Part shown: piece by piece, positions 1-7,322 of the stretch
Position numbering within the stretch: the first letter of the stretch is position 1
Layout: each line of letters opens with the position of its first letter
Program-made: the position numbers and the translations under genes
The notes under the pieces: generated by a model
Database searches by the model: none
Told to the model about the DNA's origin: nothing
The model's input: only the letters and a program-made list of their open reading frames with translations
Source of the DNA: an uncultured Sphingomonas sp.
GTDB lineage: Bacteria > Pseudomonadota > Alphaproteobacteria > Sphingomonadales > Sphingomonadaceae
Direction of reading: 5' to 3'
Length of the DNA: 37,449 bases
Assembly (NCBI GenBank): GCA_913777325.1
Contig: CAJYSA010000030.1
Coordinates: forward strand, 1 to 37,449

Positions 1-101
1 GCTTCCTCGATCGCCTGTTGCACGCTCGGCCCATGCGCCTGCCGCTGCCAGCCCATGAACGGGCGACCATCGAATTCGACGGTCAGCGCGAACCGCGTCA
101 C
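1..101 (-). CDS. truA: tRNA pseudouridine synthase A, N-terminal fragment
   Basis: Only the first 33 codons lie in the window and the gene continues past the left edge. TruA converts uridines 38-40 of the tRNA anticodon stem to pseudouridine. The visible N-terminus reads [20 protein letters not shown], followed by a [10 protein letters not shown]-like stretch. This matches the opening strand of TruA proteins (a Y/F-D-G-x-x-F-x-G-W-Q motif). The GTG start shares four bases (GTGA) with the fmt stop codon, so the gene is probably translationally coupled to fmt. The catalytic aspartate lies outside the window. The identity is well supported despite the short length, because the motif is distinctive and fmt-truA is a common pair in this group. 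Confidence 0.85.
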   Translation of the reverse strand, partial: MTRFALTVEFDGRPFMGWQRQAHGPSVQQAIEE

Positions 102-1003
102 AAGCGCGTGCCGACCGGGATCGCGAACCCGCGCAGCAGCTCCGCGACGCTCATCGCCCCACGCCCCGCGCGCTGCACCCGCACGGGCCGGATCGCGCCG
201 TTGCCACAGGCGATCGTCAACGCCTCGTCGATCACCGCGCCGGCCGGACCGTTGCCCGGCACCATCTCGGCTTCCAGCACCTTCACCCGCTCGCCGGCAT
301 GTTCGACGAACGCGCCCGGCACCGGGCAGAAGGCGGCGATCTGCCGCACCACCTGCGCCGCATTCGCGCCAAAGTCGATCCGCGCCTCTTCCTTGCGGAT
401 CTTCTCGGCATAGGTGATCCCCTCCGAAGGTTGTGCGCGCGGGGGATACGCCGCTGGATCGCGCAGCACCCGCACCATCAACTCGGCACCCATGTTGGCA
501 AGCTCGTCCGTCAGTTGCCCGGCGTTCTTCGTGTCGATCCTCGTTCGACCCTCCAGCCGCACCGGGCCGGTATCCAGCCCGGCTTCCATCTGCATGATCC
601 CGACCCCGGTCTCCCCATCGCCCGCAAGGATAGCACGCTGCACCGGCGCCGCGCCGCGCCAGCGCGGCAACAGCGAGCCGTGGACGTTCAGGCAGCCCAG
701 CCGTGGCGCCGCCAGTACCGGCTTCGGCAGGATCAAGCCATAGGCGGCCACCACCGCAACGTCCGCGTCATGCGCTGCGAAGGCCGCCTGCGCGGCGGCG
801 TCGCGCAGCGTCACCGGCGTTGCCACGGGTATGTTCAGTTCTTCGGCGCGCACCTGCACCGGCGATTTCACCAGCTCTCGTCCGCGTCGTCCGCCGGGGC
901 GCGGGGGCTGGCTGTACGCCGCCACCAGCTCATGCCCGTCCGCCACCAATGCCTCCAGCGTCGGCACCGCGAACGCCGGGGTTCCCATGAAGATGATCCG
1001 CAT
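98..1003 (-). CDS. fmt: Methionyl-tRNA formyltransferase
   Basis: Fmt transfers a formyl group from 10-formyltetrahydrofolate to the amino group of initiator Met-tRNA in the cytoplasm. The 301-residue protein starts [19 protein letters not shown]. It carries the [18 protein letters not shown] catalytic and folate-binding segment (Asn and His of the active site), then a [12 protein letters not shown] segment with the active-site Asp, and a C-terminal tRNA-binding OB-type domain. The length is normal for the family. I chose the ATG at 1003 because a GAGAGGGG Shine-Dalgarno precedes it; an upstream GTG at 1018 would add five residues. The gene is divergent from recR-def, which places formylation and deformylation enzymes side by side. 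truA follows with a 4-base overlap. Confidence 0.96.
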   Translation of the reverse strand: MRIIFMGTPAFAVPTLEALVADGHELVAAYSQPPRPGGRRGRELVKSPVQVRAEELNIPVATPVTLRDAAAQAAFAAHDADVAVVAAYGLILPKPVLAAPRLGCLNVHGSLLPRWRGAAPVQRAILAGDGETGVGIMQMEAGLDTGPVRLEGRTRIDTKNAGQLTDELANMGAELMVRVLRDPAAYPPRAQPSEGITYAEKIRKEEARIDFGANAAQVVRQIAAFCPVPGAFVEHAGERVKVLEAEMVPGNGPAGAVIDEALTIACGNGAIRPVRVQRAGRGAMSVAELLRGFAIPVGTRL

Positions 1004-1043
1004 CGCCCCTCTCGACACGCTGGCGGCGCGCCGCGCAACCCCC

Positions 1044-1049
1044 TATCTG
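1044..1049 (+). promoter_or_regulatory. -10-like element of recR, possibly leaderless
   Basis: TATCTG ends six bases before the recR ATG, and no Shine-Dalgarno lies between them. Transcription from a -10 element placed here would start at or next to the A of the start codon, giving a leaderless mRNA. No good -35 hexamer is visible at the expected distance. Confidence 0.35.
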
Positions 1050-1055
1050 TTCCGC

Positions 1056-1652
1056 ATGGCATCCCCCGAGATCGAGGCGCTGACGAGCGCGCTGGCGCGG
1101 CTCCCCGGTTTCGGCCCACGCTCGGCGCGGCGCGCGGTGCTTCATCTGCTCAAGCGTCGCGAATCGTCGCTCTCGCCGCTGCGTGCGGCGCTCACCGCGG
1201 TTGAAGAGCGGCTCGCAACCTGCGGTATTTGCGGGAATGTCGATACGACCGATCCATGCGCCATCTGCGCCGACCCGCGTCGTGATCCGCGCAGCCTGTG
1301 CGTGGTCGAGGATGTCAGCGACCTGTGGGCGCTGGAGCGCGGGCGCCTGTTCCCGGGCCGCTTCCACGTGCTCGGGGGGCGGCTGTCGGCGCTGGAAGGC
1401 GTCCGGCCCGAGGATCTTGCGATCGACGGGCTGCTCGCGCGCGTCGCCGGCGGGCAGGTGGACGAGGTGGTGCTGGCGATGAACGCCACGCTGGAGGGGC
1501 AGACGACCGCGCATTATCTGGCGGAACGGCTGGAGAAATATCCCGTGCGGCTGACGCAGCTGGCGCACGGGCTGCCGGTCGGCGGCGAGCTGGACTATCT
1601 GGACGAGGGGACGCTGGCGCAGGCGCTGCGCGCACGGCGTCCCGTCGCTTGA
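1056..1652 (+). CDS. recR: Recombination mediator protein RecR
   Basis: RecR works with RecF and RecO to load RecA on gapped single-stranded DNA. The 198-residue product has the expected order: an N-terminal helix-hairpin-helix ([18 protein letters not shown], about residues 15-32), a four-cysteine zinc finger (Cys56, Cys59, Cys68, Cys71), then a Toprim domain starting with [14 protein letters not shown] and including [16 protein letters not shown]. The length fits the family (about 200). The frame is open further upstream, but the family N-terminus and the divergent fmt gene support the ATG at 1056. def follows 31 bases downstream. The spacer before the start has no Shine-Dalgarno but has a -10-like TATCTG. 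Confidence 0.96.
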   Translation: MASPEIEALTSALARLPGFGPRSARRAVLHLLKRRESSLSPLRAALTAVEERLATCGICGNVDTTDPCAICADPRRDPRSLCVVEDVSDLWALERGRLFPGRFHVLGGRLSALEGVRPEDLAIDGLLARVAGGQVDEVVLAMNATLEGQTTAHYLAERLEKYPVRLTQLAHGLPVGGELDYLDEGTLAQALRARRPVA

Positions 1653-1675
1653 CGCGCTGGCACCGCGCTTATAGC
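1649..1675 (+). promoter_or_regulatory. Candidate def promoter
   Basis: TTGACG (1649-1654) and TATAGC (1670-1675) are separated by 15 bases. TATAGC lies eight bases before the def ATG, with no clear Shine-Dalgarno between. The spacing is short for a sigma-70-type promoter, so the call is tentative. The -35 element overlaps the recR stop codon. Confidence 0.35.
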
Positions 1676-1683
1676 CGGACGCG

Positions 1684-2217
1684 ATGGCCATTCTCCCGAT
1701 CGTAGAAGTTCCCGACGCGCGCCTGCGCGAAACCGCCGCGCCGGTCGCGCAGGTCGATGACGAGGTGCGCGGCATCGTCGCGGACATGTTCGACACGATG
1801 TACGACGCGCACGGCATCGGGCTCGCGGCGGTGCAGGTCGGCATCATGCGGCGGATCGTGGTGATCGACCTGCAGGAGCGCGAGCTGGAGGAGGGCGAAC
1901 CGCGCGAGGCGGCGCGTCAGCCGCACGCCTTCATCAACCCCGAACTCATTTGGCTCAGCGACGAGACGTCGAGCTACAACGAGGGCTGCCTCTCGATCCC
2001 CGATCAATATGCCGAGGTGACCCGCCCGACGCGCTGCCGCGTCGCCTGGCTCGACACCGAGGGCGCGCGGCAGGAGGCCGAGTTCGACGGCCTGATGTCG
2101 ACATGTATGCAGCACGAGATCGATCATCTGAACGGCGTGCTGTTCATCGATCACATCTCGCGGCTGAAGCGCGGCATGTTGATGAAGAAGCTCGACAAGC
2201 TCCGCCGCGCCGGCTGA
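1684..2217 (+). CDS. def: Peptide deformylase
   Basis: Peptide deformylase removes the N-formyl group from nascent proteins at the ribosome and is a metal-dependent hydrolase, usually with Fe2+. All three family motifs are present in the 177-residue protein: GIGLAAVQVG (residues 44-53), EGCLSIPD with the metal-ligand Cys102, and QHEIDHLNG with metal ligands His144 and His148 and catalytic Glu145. A short acidic insertion (around ELEEGEPREAARQ, residues 67-79) precedes the second motif and is common in alphaproteobacterial enzymes. The gene lies between recR and rmuC. Its function is antagonistic to that of fmt, encoded on the opposite strand nearby. Confidence 0.97.
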   Translation: MAILPIVEVPDARLRETAAPVAQVDDEVRGIVADMFDTMYDAHGIGLAAVQVGIMRRIVVIDLQERELEEGEPREAARQPHAFINPELIWLSDETSSYNEGCLSIPDQYAEVTRPTRCRVAWLDTEGARQEAEFDGLMSTCMQHEIDHLNGVLFIDHISRLKRGMLMKKLDKLRRAG

Positions 2218-2244
2218 CCCGCGGGCGCGGCGGCAACTTAACGG

Positions 2245-2274
2245 TTGTCGCCGCCGCATCGTTCGATCTATGTT
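2245..2274 (+). promoter_or_regulatory. Candidate rmuC promoter, leaderless geometry
   Basis: TTGTCG (2245-2250) and TATGTT (2269-2274) are 18 bases apart. Six bases then lead to the rmuC ATG, with no Shine-Dalgarno. The layout suggests initiation at the start codon itself, as for recR. Confidence 0.4.
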
Positions 2275-2280
2275 CCCGGC

Positions 2281-3663
2281 ATGATCGAATATCTTCTCGT
2301 CGCCATTCTCGCGCTCGCCGCCGGCGCCCTGCTCGGCTGGCTGGCGGGCCGGCGCGACGCCGCCGGGTTCCGCCGCGAGCGTGACGAGCACGTCGATCAG
2401 TTCAAGCGCGCGATCACCGATCTGGCGGGGGCGGAGGAGCGCGCGCGGGCGGCCGAGACGCTGCGCATCGAACTCGCGCAGGCGCGCGACGAGCGGGAGG
2501 CGGCGCGGCTCGACGTGTCGCGGCTGGAGGCGGAGGGCCGCGCGGCCGAACAACGGATCGCCGACCTTCGCGCCGCCGCCGACGAGATGAGCCTGCGCTT
2601 CCGCGAGGTGGCGACCAACGCGCTCGGCGAGGCGCAGAAGTCGTTCCTCGAACGCGCCGAGGCGCGCTTCCGCCAGGCCGAGGAGCAATCGGGGCAGGGG
2701 CTGCGCGCGCTGCTCCAGCCGGTCAACGACCGCCTGCAACGCTATGAGGAAGGCGTCGCCAAGATCGAGGCGGAGCGCCGCGACGCGTTCGGGCAATTGC
2801 ATGGCCAGATCGAGGCGATGCGCGCCGGGCAGGAGCGCGTCTCGGGCGAGGCGGCCAAGCTGGTCAACGCGCTGCGCAACGCGCCCAAGGCGCGCGGGCG
2901 CTGGGGCGAGCAGCAGCTCCGCAACGTGTTGGAAAGCTGCGGCCTGGCCGAGCATACCGATTTCCAGATGGAGGTCAGCGTCGCGGCGGAGGACGGGGCG
3001 GGCCGCCTGCGCCCCGACGCGATCGTTCGCGTGCCGGGCGGCAAGTCGCTGATCGTCGATGCCAAGGTGTCGCTCAACGCCTATCAGGACGCGTTCGGCG
3101 CGGTCGACGAGGCGGAGCGCCACCTGGGCCTCGCCGCGCACGCGGCCTCGATGCGCGCGCACGTCAACGCGCTGGGCGCCAAGGCGTATTGGACGCAGTT
3201 CGACGACGCGCCCGAATATGTCGTGATGTTCGTCCCCGGCGAGCATTTCCTGTCCGCCGCGCTCGAACATGACGCGGGCCTGTGGGATTACGCCTTCGAG
3301 CGCCGCGTCCTGCTCGCCACGCCGACGAACCTGATCGCGATCGCGCGCACCGTCTCCGCCGTCTGGCGGCAGGAGAAGCTGGCACGCGAGGCGCAGGAGA
3401 TCGGCGCGCTCGGCAAGGAACTCTATCAGCGCCTGGCGGTGATGGGCGGGCACGTCGCGCGCCTCGGCAAGAATCTCGATACCGCGATGGGGGCGTACAA
3501 CAGCTTCGTCGGCAGCCTGGAAAGCCAGGTGCTGACCAGCGCGCGCCGCTTCGAAGCGCTCAACATCGACACCGGCAACAAGTCGATCGACGCGCTGCCG
3601 GTCGGCGAACAAGCCGCGCGCCCGCTCACCAAGCTGGTCGCGGTCGAGGATGCGGCCGAGTAG
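2281..3663 (+). CDS. rmuC: DNA recombination protein RmuC
   Basis: RmuC family members limit recombination at inverted repeats; they are membrane-anchored, coiled-coil, nuclease-like proteins. This 460-residue product begins with one hydrophobic segment (IEYLLVAILALAAGALLGWL, residues 2-21). A long Arg/Glu/Ala-rich coiled coil follows to about residue 200, then the conserved RmuC domain (from about 205, RWGEQQLRNVLE, to about 430). A PD-(D/E)xK-type pattern is visible: Pro245-Asp246, then Asp260-Ala-Lys262 in LIVDAKVSLNAYQDA. I chose ATG 2281 because the hydrophobic anchor begins there. The next gene, an ATPase, starts two bases after the stop, so the two are almost certainly cotranscribed. 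The precise biochemical activity is not established by the sequence. Confidence 0.92.
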   Translation: MIEYLLVAILALAAGALLGWLAGRRDAAGFRRERDEHVDQFKRAITDLAGAEERARAAETLRIELAQARDEREAARLDVSRLEAEGRAAEQRIADLRAAADEMSLRFREVATNALGEAQKSFLERAEARFRQAEEQSGQGLRALLQPVNDRLQRYEEGVAKIEAERRDAFGQLHGQIEAMRAGQERVSGEAAKLVNALRNAPKARGRWGEQQLRNVLESCGLAEHTDFQMEVSVAAEDGAGRLRPDAIVRVPGGKSLIVDAKVSLNAYQDAFGAVDEAERHLGLAAHAASMRAHVNALGAKAYWTQFDDAPEYVVMFVPGEHFLSAALEHDAGLWDYAFERRVLLATPTNLIAIARTVSAVWRQEKLAREAQEIGALGKELYQRLAVMGGHVARLGKNLDTAMGAYNSFVGSLESQVLTSARRFEALNIDTGNKSIDALPVGEQAARPLTKLVAVEDAAE

Positions 3664-3665
3664 CG

Positions 3666-4430
3666 ATGGCGCGCGCGTTCCAGACGAAACTGGCGCCACC
3701 CTATCTGAAGCAGGTCCGGCTGCGTGACGACGTGCCGATCGACCGGACGTGCTATCCCTTCAACCTGCCGTTGCTCCGCGACGACGACTTCACGCTGCGC
3801 TTCGACCGCGCGGTCACGATCATCGTCGGCGAGAACGGCGTCGGCAAGTCCACGCTGCTGGAGGGCATCGCCGCGATCGCCGGCTTCGATCAGGCGGGCG
3901 GCGGTCCCGGTTATCGCCCGCTCGATCACCGCGACGCGGTGGAGCGCAATGGCGACGGGTTGCGGGATGTTCTGCGCGCGAGCTGGTTGCCCAAGGTCGG
4001 GCAGGGGTGGTTCTTTCGCGCCGAGAGCTTTTTCAGCGTCTCGCGCTACCTCGACCAGGCGGCGGGGGAGAGCGCCGCCAGCCCGCCCGACTTCCTTTCC
4101 CATTCGCATGGCGAGGGGTTCCTGCGCTTCTTCGCGGAACGCTGTACCGCGCCGGGCATCTTCCTGTTCGACGAACCCGAATCCGCCTTGTCGCCCCGTC
4201 GCCAGTTCGAGTTCGTTAAACTACTGCGCGCTATTGCCGAGGCAGGAAAGGCGCAGGTGATCGTCGCGACGCACTCGCCGATCCTGATGGCAACACCGGA
4301 TGCGGCGTTGTTCTCGATGACGCGCGCCGGCATCGACCGCATCGATCTCGAGGATACCGACCATTATCGATTGTACCGCGAGTTCATCCTCGATCCGCGC
4401 GGAACGGTCGAGGCGATGTCGGACGACTGA
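3666..4430 (+). CDS. AAA/ABC-type ATPase of unknown function
   Basis: This is a 254-residue soluble ATPase resembling the small predicted ATPases with an ABC-like nucleotide-binding domain. It has a Walker A GENGVGKST (residues 55-63, Lys61), a signature-like SHSHGEGFL around residues 145-153, a Walker B ending FLFDEPESALS (Asp169, Glu170), and an H-loop VIVATHSP with His203. There are no membrane segments and no partner permease nearby, so it is not an ordinary transporter subunit. The start lies two bases after the rmuC stop, and the gene is convergent with the methyltransferase gene downstream. ABC-type ATPases of this shape often act in DNA repair or in defence modules, but the substrate here is unknown. 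The coupling to rmuC is the best functional hint. Confidence 0.85.
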   Translation: MARAFQTKLAPPYLKQVRLRDDVPIDRTCYPFNLPLLRDDDFTLRFDRAVTIIVGENGVGKSTLLEGIAAIAGFDQAGGGPGYRPLDHRDAVERNGDGLRDVLRASWLPKVGQGWFFRAESFFSVSRYLDQAAGESAASPPDFLSHSHGEGFLRFFAERCTAPGIFLFDEPESALSPRRQFEFVKLLRAIAEAGKAQVIVATHSPILMATPDAALFSMTRAGIDRIDLEDTDHYRLYREFILDPRGTVEAMSDD

Positions 4431-4439
4431 CGCCGTCCC

Positions 4440-5237
4440 TCACCGATGCCGCGCCAGCACCTCATAGGCCATCACCGCCGTGGCGACCGCCGCGTTCAGG
4501 CTGTCGGCCTTGCCCAGCATCGGCATCTTCACCAGCAGGTCGCACTCGGCCTCATATTCCTCGGGCAGCCCCTGCGCCTCGTTCCCCGTCAGCAGGAAGG
4601 TCGGCGCGGCATAGGGCGCGTCGCGATAGCCATTCTCGGTCTGCAGGCTCAGCCCGACCAATTGACCCGGCCCTTGCCGCAACCAGCCAAGGAACTCCGG
4701 CCAGATCACGCGCACGATCGGCACCGTGAACAGCGCGCCCATGCTCGCGCGCACCGCCTCGACCGAGAAGGGGTCGACGCATTCGTCGACCAGGATCAGC
4801 GCGCCCGCGCCCACCGCATCGCCGGTGCGCAGGATCGTACCCAGATTGCCGGGATCGCGCAGCCGCTCCGCCACCAGCCAGATCGGCGCGGCGCCGCGAT
4901 CCAGATCGTCCAGCACCGTCTCGAACGTGTCGAACACGCCCACCACCGCCTGCGGATTGTCCTTGCCCGACAGTTTCGAGAGGATGTCGGGCGTCGTCTC
5001 GATCGCCTCGCCGTAATCGGCCTCGACCGCGTCGATCAACGCGCGCACCAGCGGATGCTTCGCGCTGGCATCCGCGAAGAACAGGATGCGGGGCACGCGC
5101 CCGGTTTCCAGCGCCTCGGTCAGGATCCGCAGCCCCTCGGCCAGGAACATGCCCTCTTCGCGACGATGCCGCTTGTCACGCAGCGCCTGCACGCGCTTGA
5201 CCAACGGATTGGAAAAGGAGGTGATGACCTTGGGCAT
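4440..5237 (-). CDS. SpoU/TrmH-family RNA 2'-O-methyltransferase
   Basis: This is a 265-residue SAM-dependent RNA ribose methyltransferase of the trefoil-knot SPOUT class. An N-terminal SpoU substrate-binding region (about residues 1-100, with FLAEGLRILTEAL) is followed by the three SpoU motifs: ERLRDPGNLGTILRTGDAVG (motif 1 with Asn/Arg), VRASMGALFTVPI (motif 2), and LTGNEAQGLP through MLGKADSLNAAVATAVMAYE (motif 3). The family includes 23S rRNA and tRNA 2'-O-methyltransferases, and the exact target cannot be read from sequence. The start is set at ATG 5237 (MPKVITSFSNPLVKRV); an in-frame upstream start adds 19 unconvincing residues. The gene is last in the chvI-to-ptsH run, 20 bases after the ptsH stop. 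Confidence 0.9.
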   Translation of the reverse strand: MPKVITSFSNPLVKRVQALRDKRHRREEGMFLAEGLRILTEALETGRVPRILFFADASAKHPLVRALIDAVEADYGEAIETTPDILSKLSGKDNPQAVVGVFDTFETVLDDLDRGAAPIWLVAERLRDPGNLGTILRTGDAVGAGALILVDECVDPFSVEAVRASMGALFTVPIVRVIWPEFLGWLRQGPGQLVGLSLQTENGYRDAPYAAPTFLLTGNEAQGLPEEYEAECDLLVKMPMLGKADSLNAAVATAVMAYEVLARHR

Positions 5238-5257
5238 GGCAATGGCGCGGCGGAGGA

Positions 5258-5527
5258 TCAATCCTCGCCGAACTTGCCTTCCACCAATGCGCACATCGTC
5301 GCCACCACGCCCTCGGCCTCAGCGCCCTCGGCGGAAATGGTGATGTGGTCGCCCTTGGCGGCGCCCAGCATCATCAGCCCCATGATCGACGTGCCGATCA
5401 CCTCCGAATCGCCCTTGGCCACCTTCACCGCGATCGGCTGGCCCGATGCCAGCGTCACGAACTTGGCGCTGGCGCGCGCGTGCAGCCCGCGCCGGTTGGT
5501 CACCTCGACGGTGCGAGACGCGGTCAT
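5258..5527 (-). CDS. ptsH: HPr-family phosphocarrier protein
   Basis: HPr relays phosphate from Enzyme I to EIIA proteins. The 89-residue product has the active-site motif GLHARASAKFV with His16 (equivalent to the family His15). It also has a serine at the regulatory position, GTSIMGLMML with Ser47 (family Ser46), which is the target of HPr kinase. Retention of this serine fits with the hprK gene four genes upstream. The start ATG overlaps the EIIA stop by four bases (ATGA). There is no sugar permease and no Enzyme I nearby, so a regulatory role (nitrogen-type PTS) is more likely than sugar uptake. Confidence 0.95.
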   Translation of the reverse strand: MTASRTVEVTNRRGLHARASAKFVTLASGQPIAVKVAKGDSEVIGTSIMGLMMLGAAKGDHITISAEGAEAEGVVATMCALVEGKFGED

Positions 5528-5964
5528 GCCGCCGCCTCGCCCAGCACCTCGGACGCGACCGAGATGTATTTGCGTCCCGCCTCACGCGCGGCGGCAACGG
5601 CGGCGACGACCGTCATCGCCTTGCGCGCCGATTCCAGCCGGATCAGCATTGGCAGGTTGATCCCGGCGATCACCTCGATCCGCCCGCGCTCCATCAGGGA
5701 AATGGCGAGGTTGGAGGGCGTTCCGCCGAACAGGTCGGTCAGGACGATCACCCCGCGGCCCTCGTCCACCTCGGCGATCGCGGCGGCGATATCGGCGCGG
5801 CGCGCCTCCATGTCGTCCTCCGGCCCGATCGCCACCGTGCGCACCTGCTTCTGCGGGCCGACGACGTGCTCCATCGCGACCACGAATTCATCGGCGAGCC
5901 GCCCGTGCGTCACGAGCACCAATCCGATCACTGGCCCCAGCATTGGCTTCGACAATCCGTTCAT
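5524..5964 (-). CDS. PTS mannose-type EIIA component
   Basis: This is a 146-residue EIIA of the mannose/fructose (EIIA-Man) fold. It accepts phosphate from HPr on a histidine, here His20 in IGLVLVTHGRLADE. The family's DLFGGTPSNLA segment is also present. Alphaproteobacterial versions sit in the regulatory PTS with HPr and HprK and generally lack cognate EIIB/EIIC permease subunits, as here. The start at 5964 gives an ATGA overlap with rapZ; an internal ATG at 5943 (MLGPVIGLVLVTHG) would also be acceptable and is closer to the usual N-terminus. The gene is known by names such as ptsM or manX in other genomes. Its downstream target is unknown. Confidence 0.92.
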   Translation of the reverse strand: MNGLSKPMLGPVIGLVLVTHGRLADEFVVAMEHVVGPQKQVRTVAIGPEDDMEARRADIAAAIAEVDEGRGVIVLTDLFGGTPSNLAISLMERGRIEVIAGINLPMLIRLESARKAMTVVAAVAAAREAGRKYISVASEVLGEAAA

Positions 5965-6857
5965 TGACCCTGTGGGCGTCCCTCGAGCGCATCCTGCGGG
6001 GCCGCCGCCAGGTCCCGATGCACGATGGTGGGGCAAAATCCCGCGTCGCGCAACCGTCCAGCCACGCGCTCCGCGACATGAACCGACCGGTGCTTGCCGC
6101 CGGTGCATCCGAACGCGACCGTGACGTAAGGTTTTCCTTCCGCACGATAGCGCGGGAGGAGGAGCAGCAGCAGGTCCTCGATCTTGCCCACCGCCTCGGC
6201 ATAGGCGGGATCGGCGGCGATATAGGCCGCTACCGCCGGCTCCTGTCCCGTATGGGGACGCAGGGCCGGCTCCCAATGCGGATTTCGCAGGAAGCGCATG
6301 TCGAACACCATGTCCACTCCGGCGGGGATGCCGCGCGCGAAGCCGAACGACTCGACGGTCAACGTGGTGCCGACGCGCGTGTCGCGCGCGAACGTCTCGC
6401 GCACCATCTGCGACAGCGTATTGGCCTTGAAGGTGGTGGTGTCGATCAGCCGGTTGGCGCGTTCCCGCAGCGGCGCGAGCAGCCGTCGCTCGCGCTGGAT
6501 GCCCTCCACCGCCGGGCGATCATCGGCCAGCGGATGGCGTCGGCGTGTCTCGGCGAAGCGGCGGGTCAGTTCCTCGCCCGAACAGTCGAGGAACAACAGC
6601 CCGACATTGTCGCCGCGCTGGCGCAATTCCTCGAACCGGCGCAGCGCGGTGTCGGCGTCGAAGTTGCGCGTGCGCGTGCCGAACCCGATCGCCAGCGGGC
6701 GGGGGGCCTGCTCGGGATCGATGGGTGGCGCGACGACGCGCGACAGCAACGACAACGGCACGTTGTCGATCGTCTCCCAGCCGAGATCCTCCAGCGTCTT
6801 CAACACCGTGGACACGCCCGCCCCGGCCATGCCGGTCACCAGCAACACCTCGTTCAT
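5961..6857 (-). CDS. rapZ: RapZ-family protein with altered Walker A motif
   Basis: The RapZ (YvcJ/YhbJ) family comprises P-loop nucleotide-binding proteins. In enterobacteria RapZ binds small RNAs through its C-terminal domain and tunes glucosamine-6-phosphate synthase. This 298-residue product has the family layout: an N-terminal P-loop domain, the ETIDNVPLSLL segment, a Walker B-like LLFLDCSGEELTRRF, and the C-terminal GCTGGKHRSVHVAERVA signature. The P-loop reads GMAGAGVST: the lysine normally found in GxxGxGKS/T is a valine (codon GTG, residue 15). NTP hydrolysis may therefore be lost or changed, while the C-terminal domain looks intact. The start is ATG 6857, which overlaps the hprK stop (ATGA). 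The targets in this organism are not known. Confidence 0.93.
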   Translation of the reverse strand: MNEVLLVTGMAGAGVSTVLKTLEDLGWETIDNVPLSLLSRVVAPPIDPEQAPRPLAIGFGTRTRNFDADTALRRFEELRQRGDNVGLLFLDCSGEELTRRFAETRRRHPLADDRPAVEGIQRERRLLAPLRERANRLIDTTTFKANTLSQMVRETFARDTRVGTTLTVESFGFARGIPAGVDMVFDMRFLRNPHWEPALRPHTGQEPAVAAYIAADPAYAEAVGKIEDLLLLLLPRYRAEGKPYVTVAFGCTGGKHRSVHVAERVAGRLRDAGFCPTIVHRDLAAAPQDALEGRPQGQ

Positions 6858-7300
6858 GCGTCCGCCCCCCTTCGCCCCGGATCCGGCTGGCCCGACAATG
6901 CCCATTCGACCTTGATCGGCGCGGAGGGCCAGCGCGGATCGATCACCACCTCGGGCACCGCGATGCCGCCCAGCACGATCGTGCGCGGCTCCGGCATCCG
7001 CTCGTCCTCGCTGGCCAATGCCACCGCCAGCGCGACCGGCACCGTCGCGCGTGCCGGTCGCGCGACGATCCCGATCCCGCGCACCTCCATTTGCCCGGCG
7101 ATCGTCGCGGGGGCGCGGGCGATCAGCACGCCATCTTCTTGCGAGAGAACCGTATAATCATCGGCGACCAGAACGGCGCCGCGATCGATCAGTCGCATCG
7201 CCAGGTCGCTTTTTCCCGCGCCCGACGGCCCGGTCAGCAGGACGCCGCGCGCGCCGATCGCGACGCAGGTGGCATGGACGGTCACGCTCGCGCCGCTCAC
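6854..7300 (-). CDS. hprK: Short HPr kinase/phosphorylase, kinase domain only
   Basis: HprK phosphorylates, and can dephosphorylate, the regulatory serine of HPr. The protein is 148 residues long, about half the Firmicute enzyme: it lacks the N-terminal domain and consists of the catalytic domain only, as is usual in alphaproteobacteria. The Walker A is GPSGAGKSD (residues 24-32, Lys30), followed by VADDY (residues 45-49) and the HprK signature MEVRGIGIV. The start is GTG 7300 with a GAGGCGA Shine-Dalgarno about five bases upstream. It sits between chvG and rapZ and ends with a 4-base overlap with rapZ. Its expected substrate, HPr Ser47, is encoded in the same operon. Confidence 0.93.
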   Translation of the reverse strand: MSGASVTVHATCVAIGARGVLLTGPSGAGKSDLAMRLIDRGAVLVADDYTVLSQEDGVLIARAPATIAGQMEVRGIGIVARPARATVPVALAVALASEDERMPEPRTIVLGGIAVPEVVIDPRWPSAPIKVEWALSGQPDPGRRGADA

Positions 7301-7322
7301 GCGCGTCGCCTCGCGCGCGCCC

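Noticed and set aside
1669-3699. A 676-codon minus-strand open frame
   Set aside because: It is antisense to def and rmuC, both with strong family motifs. No recognisable domain is seen in its translation.
5964-6276. An N-terminal extension of the EIIA gene
   Set aside because: It overlaps rapZ in another frame. The ATGA overlap at 5961-5964 and the family N-terminus support the short form.
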